A stretch of 64,000 bases of DNA, taken from Ifrita kowaldi (lineage: Eukaryota; Chordata; Aves; Passeriformes; Cinclosomatidae). Made by a program: the position numbers and the translations under genes. This document shows, one piece after another, positions 57,297-64,000 of this stretch; the stretch's first letter is position 1, and every line of letters begins with the position of its first letter. Location: contig VZRS01004057.1 of assembly GCA_013398055.1 (NCBI GenBank), forward strand, positions 62,313-126,312, written 5' to 3'. Under the pieces are notes generated by a model. The model made no database searches and was not told where the DNA came from. It worked only from the letters and a program-made list of their open reading frames with translations.

Positions 57297-59981
57297 GAAA
57301 AAAATATATTAATGGATGAAATGCTAATGCTGAAAACCGGCAGTAGCATAAATCTTGACTGTGTGGTGCAAGGAGAAATGTTTCTCCCTTCATTTTTCCG
57401 TATGTAATTTGGGCCATATTCTCGGTTAATGCTACCCAGCAAGAGCCTTAAAGAAGAGTTTGAAGAAATTGCATGCAACAGAGATATTGTGATGACAGAA
57501 TAATACGGCCTTATTTCAATATTTTTGGAGTGCTTATAAATCATTTAACATACACATTCAATTTGGTGGTGACAGTGCTTTCCTGCTCCTATTCACCTCA
57601 ACCTACAAAAGCAAACCTAGCCTAAAACTTCCAAAATATGTTTTTCTTTCCAGAATCACTCAAACAGTGGCAATTTTTGTAAAGACAGTGCAGAAAGCAT
57701 TGCATTAAATCACGTACTTTTAAAGGGGGCAAAAATCTCTCCAATACCTTAGGTTAAAAATTGGTATTTTAAAAAACATTTTCTTGCAGGAGGTTTTGCT
57801 AGGCTTTGCTTGAACATGGCTACAAAGCTCCATGTTCTGAATAACCTCACTAAACCCACCAAACCCACAAGAGAACGTCAGCAACACAATCTGAAGATGC
57901 TATCAGCTTCAAGTACGTCAACAGCACTCACTTAATTTGTCTTCTATACTGACAAAATATGAAAACAACATACAAGAAATGAAATTCAGATGTCTGTTCT
58001 GTTTCAGAAGCTTTCAGTCTTCATGACTTCTAGACAGATTCTAATTATTCTCTGATAAATTAATTCACTTGCAAAATGCATACTAACAAATTAAACATAG
58101 CTTTTCGCTCTTTTGTGTAGCTACAGAGCACAAATAACATGCCAATACCCTGCTTGCTAGTTCACATTTTGCAATTCTGGAAGCTCTTCTGCTTATTTTT
58201 ATAGGTGAGATCTAGGTATGTTTCTGTTCCTCTGGGACTAGCAGCTCTTCCACGGAGCAAACACAATGTTCCAGTCTGGCACTTGTCCAGAAGAAAGTGC
58301 AGAAAGTGTCGAAAAAGAAACACAGGTGGGGTGGGGACGTGCCAGCAGTGCCCGGGCAAGGGAGGCTCTTAAAGGCTCTTTTTCTCTTCAGTTATCTTCA
58401 CAGAGATACCACTAAACCATGCTTAAAGTTAATAGTTATGACATCCACTTGCTAGGAAAACTGAAGAGATCTACCTCGAAGCATGTGCTTGGACTGGGAG
58501 TAAGTTGTGCTCTGCCAGAAAATCATACTGGGTGATACTGGGTAAAGCAAGCAGATCAAAATCAAGAATTAAGAATTTAAGTATTTGAGAGTTTGGGGTT
58601 TTTTTTAAGTGATTAATCTAGCTACCATGTCTTTTTGGGGTTTTTTTTGTCTGTCTGTCACTGACAAACAGTAAGATAATGACCAACATGCTCTGGCCAT
58701 ATCCATTTTGCCATGATGCATTTGGTTTTAGCAACATCTTGTCAGACTGGGGTGGTTTTTTTACTTGTATAAGTGTTTTATTTTTAAATTTTCTTCCCTT
58801 GTGAGGCTTCTCTTTCTAAATTGACATTTCTTTAATGTATAGAACATCAGTAAATCTTTTGGTTTCATTCTGTCCTCGCACACAGAGACTGCATTAATCT
58901 GCTTCATTAACTTTTGACTCAATCAGCAGCAAAGATCAGCTGTCCACATGGGTTTTGTTGGTTGTATTAGTAACCTTTGATACTAATGGGCCACAGGGTT
59001 GCGTCAGCTCGCTCGCAATCTTGCAGCCTCCATTAGGGGACAGAAAAGAGGTTTCCCTCTTTAACTATTTTATTTTTCTCTTAAATATGTGGTATGTTAG
59101 CTAATTTTAGTTATTTGCTGAAAATGAGCTCATAATAATAATTTTAAAAACCACAGAAAACAAACAAAAAACCAAACCAATAAACATCTTGCTAACTCCA
59201 GAAAATTTCTGTACCAAACATTTTACTGCAACTCCTTTATTCATCCTTTAAGTCACACGTACACATGCTCACATAAGCTACAATTTTGGGTGTCAATCTT
59301 TGTGACTAAAGAGGTTCAAAACCTTTCTTTTGGTTTTAGTCCCACTATGGTAAATAGATAGGCTCTTGTGACCCATGCTCACCCAGTATACACAAGGCAG
59401 AAAAATCTTCCAATCTACTTTCAATGCAAATAATTGTTTGATATTTTAAATGGCCAGGGCATCATTTTATGTGGTTTTATTTAAATGAAATATTTCACAG
59501 CTTGGATTAATCACTGAAAATATTCTGTTGCCATTTAAACCAGAAGATTTAAGCTTCTCCACTGATATCAATTTTACAGCAAAGAAGTTAAAACAGTTCT
59601 GAAATAAACAGAACTTCAGTTTACATGTACTTTGCTATCAGATTTTTCTTTAATTCATGATATATCACCATTAATTAGAAGCCATATCTCCTGAGAGAAG
59701 ACAGGGCAGTATATCAACACAGCTAGCAGGCTACCACGGTCTGTCACGTTTTCAGGGGTCATTCCATGTGCCATACATCAAAGTAATTAAAATGAACCGA
59801 TGAGAATTTTAGGCATAAAGTAGCAATCTCTTCTGCTAAGCACAATTGGAAAAAAATGCAGATCTCAAAACAATGAATATTTTTCCATGGTAAATCCGAC
59901 TTGGTACATCTCTACACTAAGCAAATCCTCGCAGGTTAGCAGTGAAAGGGGGGTTACCTTTCCTTAGGTGCTTAGAACGCA

Positions 59982-59995
59982 CCACAAGGTGGCAC
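59982..59995 (+). promoter_or_regulatory. CTCF-like motif
   Basis: CCACAAGGTGGCAC fits the CTCF core CCASNAGGKGGCRS at nearly every position. It lies in PDE3B intron 1. Short motifs occur by chance, and occupancy cannot be judged from sequence. Confidence 0.3.
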
Positions 59996-62302
59996 TCAAA
60001 ATCCAGAAAGACTCCCCCAAAAAAAACAATTTCGGGAGAAAGGCGCAAAAAGCAGCCGGATATTCCTTAACACGCCTTCTGCAGAATTGTCAGGGTTTGA
60101 AAGAAAGGAGGGTAACGACTTTAAAGCTTAACAGCTGATAAATTCTATTTCTTTTTTTAAAGAATAATTCTCTCCTCAGCACTAAGGAAATTGTACTTTG
60201 TCTCTCACTACCTACCAGACTTAGTTTAAGCAGCCTAACTCCATGCCTTACAAGTTAAATCCGGAATAATAAACAAGCAGCATTTCTGGCATTATTTTTT
60301 GTTGAGAGCTTAGCAGTCGAAGCTTTATTTCATTACTGTGCATCAACAAAAGTTACAAAGTATTCCCAGAGTCCCATTAATCTTACAACAGGATTGAAAA
60401 GACACCGTTTATTTTGACCTACTGTGAACAGACCAAGAGACCTTAAAATAGGGCTTAGGCAGAGGCTCAGCAATTACTGATTTTGCAACCATGAGACTTG
60501 TTGCAGAAAGATCTGTACTCTGTAATACTAAGATTTTGTAATCCATTGCACATAACGTTCTTCCCTCACCTCCTCCATCAAGAAACACCTTATCTAGGAT
60601 GGACTTGAGTCATAAAAGTTCCAAGCTGCAACTTAGACCTCTGCTTAGTAACTCACACACTTCGGCTTTGAGCATCCATTGTCAGGGGCAACATCACAGC
60701 AATCGCACGTTTGGGAGCTCCTCTGAAAGTCAAACTCCACTGGGCTCTAATACTGCAGGTGAACTTCTGAAAGGTGAGAAATCTATAGCCATTTGCTGGA
60801 AACCACCAGAAATATGTACAGGAAATTACCAATCAGCTTGGAGAAGTTCTCATATCAGCCTGACTCCAGCTGCAGAGTCTTCCCAGTTTATCCGGAGAGC
60901 CATGGACACACTTTCCTGGTTTTGTATAATTGCCTGACAAGCTGATCAGGGGTTTGAAGGGCAGCTTCAGTAGAAAATAACCTCAAATAGGAAAAAAAAA
61001 TCTAACCAAGAAAAAACCCACACATGCACCCTGCCTTGTTCTTTAACAGTCAGGGACTGTATTACTTTTAACTAGAATAATTGAATCTATTTAGCCTCTG
61101 AAATAAATTTCAGTATGGTTAAAGGAAGACAAGCCAGCTTACAAAACCCCTTCAAGTACAAGTGACCTTTCCCAGTTTGGTCATCATCAGCCAGCATAGG
61201 TCAAACTGAAACTTGTCACTCAAAACAGGCTAAGAGTGTCAAGAGAAGGAATTTGCATCACTGAAAATAAGTTTTTGTACAGGCTAAAAAAGTTGTTAAA
61301 GCTCAACAAATTCTCCCCAAAGTTGCTGTTCTGAGGAACAAACACTGTATTCAGTACTATGGGTGTTCAGCCAAATCTCAGGAGATTTTAAATACCTGTC
61401 ACCGAATGGATATATGCAGAAAAATTGACAGCAGGCATCAGGCTTACGTTTTCTCAGACAATAAAAGCAATATTTCCATATAATTCAGAGGAGTTGCCAT
61501 GCTATTTGAACACCAGAGTATCAACATAACCACCACTAAAGCTTAAGGATGGCACCTTTGGCAAAGCACACATTTAGCAGCACCAGAAGCATGTAAAAAA
61601 AGACAAGAGGTAACAGTAACCAAGTCCTTCCCTAGTACAGTTTAGAGCTCCAGCAGCAGCAGGAACACAGCAACGTCATTTTTCACGAAATAAAAGGCAA
61701 TAAGTGCTCCTCGAAGAAGTGTATAGTCTAAGTAAACTAAAACCAGATGAGAAATGGGAGAAGACAGTCAAGGCAAACCAGCAGGGCTTCAGGGGGTTTG
61801 GTTTTGTTTTGTTTTTAATTACTTTTCCATAGAAAAGGTTATCTTTCCTATCGCAGTGCACCCAGCGGTTCCAGGGCCTGGGATAGAGGTGTCTTTCAGA
61901 AGAGTTGATGCCATGGAGGGTGGAGGTTTTTTAGATCTTCTTTATACAAATACCATGACTCCATTTGTCTAAAGACATGTTTGAGGAGTATTTTCTACTT
62001 TCAAAGACTTAAGCATGACAAAAGATTATGGATTTCACTTTCGTCAAGATATAAATCACTGAAATTACTATAAAAGTACATTAAGAATTTTTAAACTTTT
62101 TTTTTAAATTTTAATGTTGAACTCAAAATATACTTGACTAGATAACTGCAAAGATGAGCATCCATTAATAAGCCTAATAATTTAACTTAGAAAATACAAA
62201 ATTATATCAGCTTAGTTACTCCAGAATTATTTATGTTTGTGAAAAGTTGTACTAAAAACAATACTAATCCTTATGCAGAGATTTAAAATACACAGCTACA
62301 AA

Positions 62303-62320
62303 ATATATATATATATATAT
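62303..62320. repeat. (AT)n microsatellite
   Basis: Nine dinucleotide units in PDE3B intron 1. Confidence 0.9.
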
Positions 62321-64000
62321 TGCAGAGCTTAGAAATCTAAAAATAAATTTTAAAAGTCAAATATAACCAACACTATTCTCCATGCCCCAAGCTGAAATGT
62401 GCACACTAAGGCCACACACAGTGTTAAAATTTGTAACATTGCTGTATGATTCCCTAAACATAAAATAGTATTTTGTTTTACTGATGACACTTTTTAGGAG
62501 ATTCAATGTGTGCTTTAATGCTTGTGAGGAAAAGAAAACTTGTCCTATTTGAGAACATCCATTCCATTTCATGCTCCAAAATTTTAATGGAGAAAAATGA
62601 GCACAAAATTGAGTTTCTACTTCTGACTGGGTCTTTCATTGATCAAATATAAAAGATTCCTAGTTGCCAGTAGCATCTGTTTGACACCATTAGGCATTAG
62701 CTCCGTAAATAAGTATTTCCATAGCAACCAAGCATAGAATTAACTAAACAATGAAACCAACACCATAGCAACTTGATTCAGAAATCAACTCTGTGAAAAA
62801 TCACCTCATTCAAAAACCAAATTCTACAACTAGATGAGAAATAAATTTATTGTAAAATATGAAAAAGGTTGCAGTCCATAGCCATTTCTTTTCATAACTG
62901 CCTTTCAAACAGGATTGATCCTTGCTTTTATTTCTAGATTAGTCTTTTGTAATAGCTTACAATCAATTACCATTTTTTATCCATGTAATTTAATAACACA
63001 AAAAAACCCCCACAGCAGTATACAACCTAGAAGTCTTGGGGGTCTATTTATTATTAGAGGTCTCTTCCCTGTCTTTAGAACAGGTAGGTGCTGAAAAACA
63101 GTATGTTATGAAGTGGTTAAGTTGTATTCAGCATGAACTAAAGGTGATGCAACCAAAGAATGACTCTCAAACTAGAGGCAGCATTATTTAGATAACAAAG
63201 ACAACATTCTGTTGTGAAATCTTGCAGGCCAAAACAGCAGCCACTTGAGTAGATTGTTGTGATCAAGACAAAATACAGCCCTCAGCAGGATACCCTGGGC
63301 CTTTGGAACCATGATGGTATTTCTCCACTCCCTAAACCTTCCCATGAAAATAAATGGAAGAGGGGAAAAAACTAGGGTATTTTTGGAACCCTAACACTTA
63401 TCACTTCCTGACTCTATACACAATTTATTTATCCAAGGTTGTAAAATGGCCAATGGGTTGTGAAGTCTGCAGATAGCCACAATCTTTGAACAGAAGCTGT
63501 GTGTGCTTTCATGGTTCTGAGGTTTGGACACACATCCTGACGGAAACAGTCATATCCCCTATCCAACGACTCAGTTGTTGACTCTGCTGCACTCTTTTAT
63601 GAAAGACATTACTTTTGCTTTTTTAAGAGCCCTAAAATCTTCCTTCAATGAAAAGAGATTTGCTTCTTCTTAATTGCTGTAATTAACACTCTTCTATACA
63701 CTAAATAGTACCTGCAATATATTTGGCTGGACACGTAAGAACAACACTGGAACGTGCAGGTGTCTCCCTACCATAACGTTTCCACCAGACTCCACAGTAT
63801 CCTGATCTTCCCTGCAAATACAAATCTTTGACAAGAGCTGCACCTAAGTAAACTTTAATAAGTCCCTTTAGAGTTTTCACAAGCTTCGTTGCTATTTTCA
63901 GTAACTTTGCTCTCAGCACAGATACAAAAACAGAGCAAAAATGCTCCACAGTACGCTGAAGCTTCAAAGAAGCCTGCAGCAAGCTTATTCTTGCAGCTAA

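Larger units (their letters stand above)
57265..64000. other. PDE3B: PDE3B intron 1 (part)
   Basis: At least 6.7 kb of AT-rich DNA upstream of exon 2 in gene sense. No CpG island or membrane-domain exon appears, so exon 1 lies outside the window; the first PDE3B intron is also long in mammals. An A22 run lies at 57275-57296, (AT)n at 62303-62320, and a CTCF-like motif at 59982-59995. The open frame at 63701-63982 is not recognised. Confidence 0.75.

Noticed and set aside
57193..57544. Alternative reading frame of PDE3B exon 2 (DTLGLGFEAVVQ)
   Set aside because: It looks protein-like but leaves one extra base at the junction, which would put exon 3 out of frame. The WDWDLKQWYKP frame joins correctly and matches the PDE3 family.
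63701..63982. 93-codon minus frame at the window edge as part of PDE3B exon 1
   Set aside because: PDE3B exon 1 should be GC-rich and encode membrane helices. This is AT-rich intron-like DNA without such features.
1..64000. CRISPR arrays, bacterial operons, phage or plasmid features
   Set aside because: The window is vertebrate nuclear DNA with spliced genes; no regularly spaced repeats of that type occur.

Overview
The window is vertebrate nuclear DNA from a bird, most likely a songbird (Passeriformes). The evidence is multi-exon genes with GT-AG introns, several CR1 retrotransposon fragments of avian type, GC-rich CpG-island promoters with assembly gaps, and an ERVL-type LTR of a kind I associate with passerine genomes. 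The species cannot be named from the sequence. The locus matches the block on human 11p15 that carries CALCA, CYP2R1 and PDE3B.

Layout. 1-8.6 kb: intergenic, with one degraded LTR (about 3967-4760) and a CR1 fragment (about 8055-8200). 9.1-14.1 kb: the calcitonin/CGRP gene CALCA on the minus strand. Two common coding exons are followed by mutually exclusive terminal units: exon 4 encodes calcitonin with its own stop and poly(A) signals, and exons 5-6 encode CGRP. 13.7-15.6 kb: a CpG island that should hold the noncoding first exon. 15.6-22.2 kb: intergenic. 22.3-23.2 kb: a second CpG island, interrupted by 31 N, where CYP2R1 should begin. 24.9-28.1 kb: CYP2R1 exons 2-5 on the plus strand; coding exon 1 is not visible and is probably lost in the gap. 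28.6-38.0 kb: intergenic between two convergent genes, with old CR1 relics. 39.7-57.3 kb: PDE3B exons 16 to 2 on the minus strand, all reconstructed with consistent reading phase (2,385 coding bases). 57.3-64.0 kb: the start of PDE3B intron 1; exon 1 lies beyond the window.

Function. CYP2R1 makes 25-hydroxyvitamin D and CALCA encodes calcitonin, so two calcium-homeostasis genes lie side by side in head-to-head orientation. PDE3B is a membrane-associated cGMP-inhibited cAMP phosphodiesterase acting in insulin signalling. The neighbourhood is conserved synteny, not an operon.

I found no unknown multi-gene system. The items most worth a second look are the reversed splice-site strengths at the calcitonin/CGRP choice, a tandem NAGNAG acceptor on the CGRP exon, the head-to-head CALCA-CYP2R1 arrangement, the missing CYP2R1 first exon, and a near-perfect hairpin just downstream of the CYP2R1 island.
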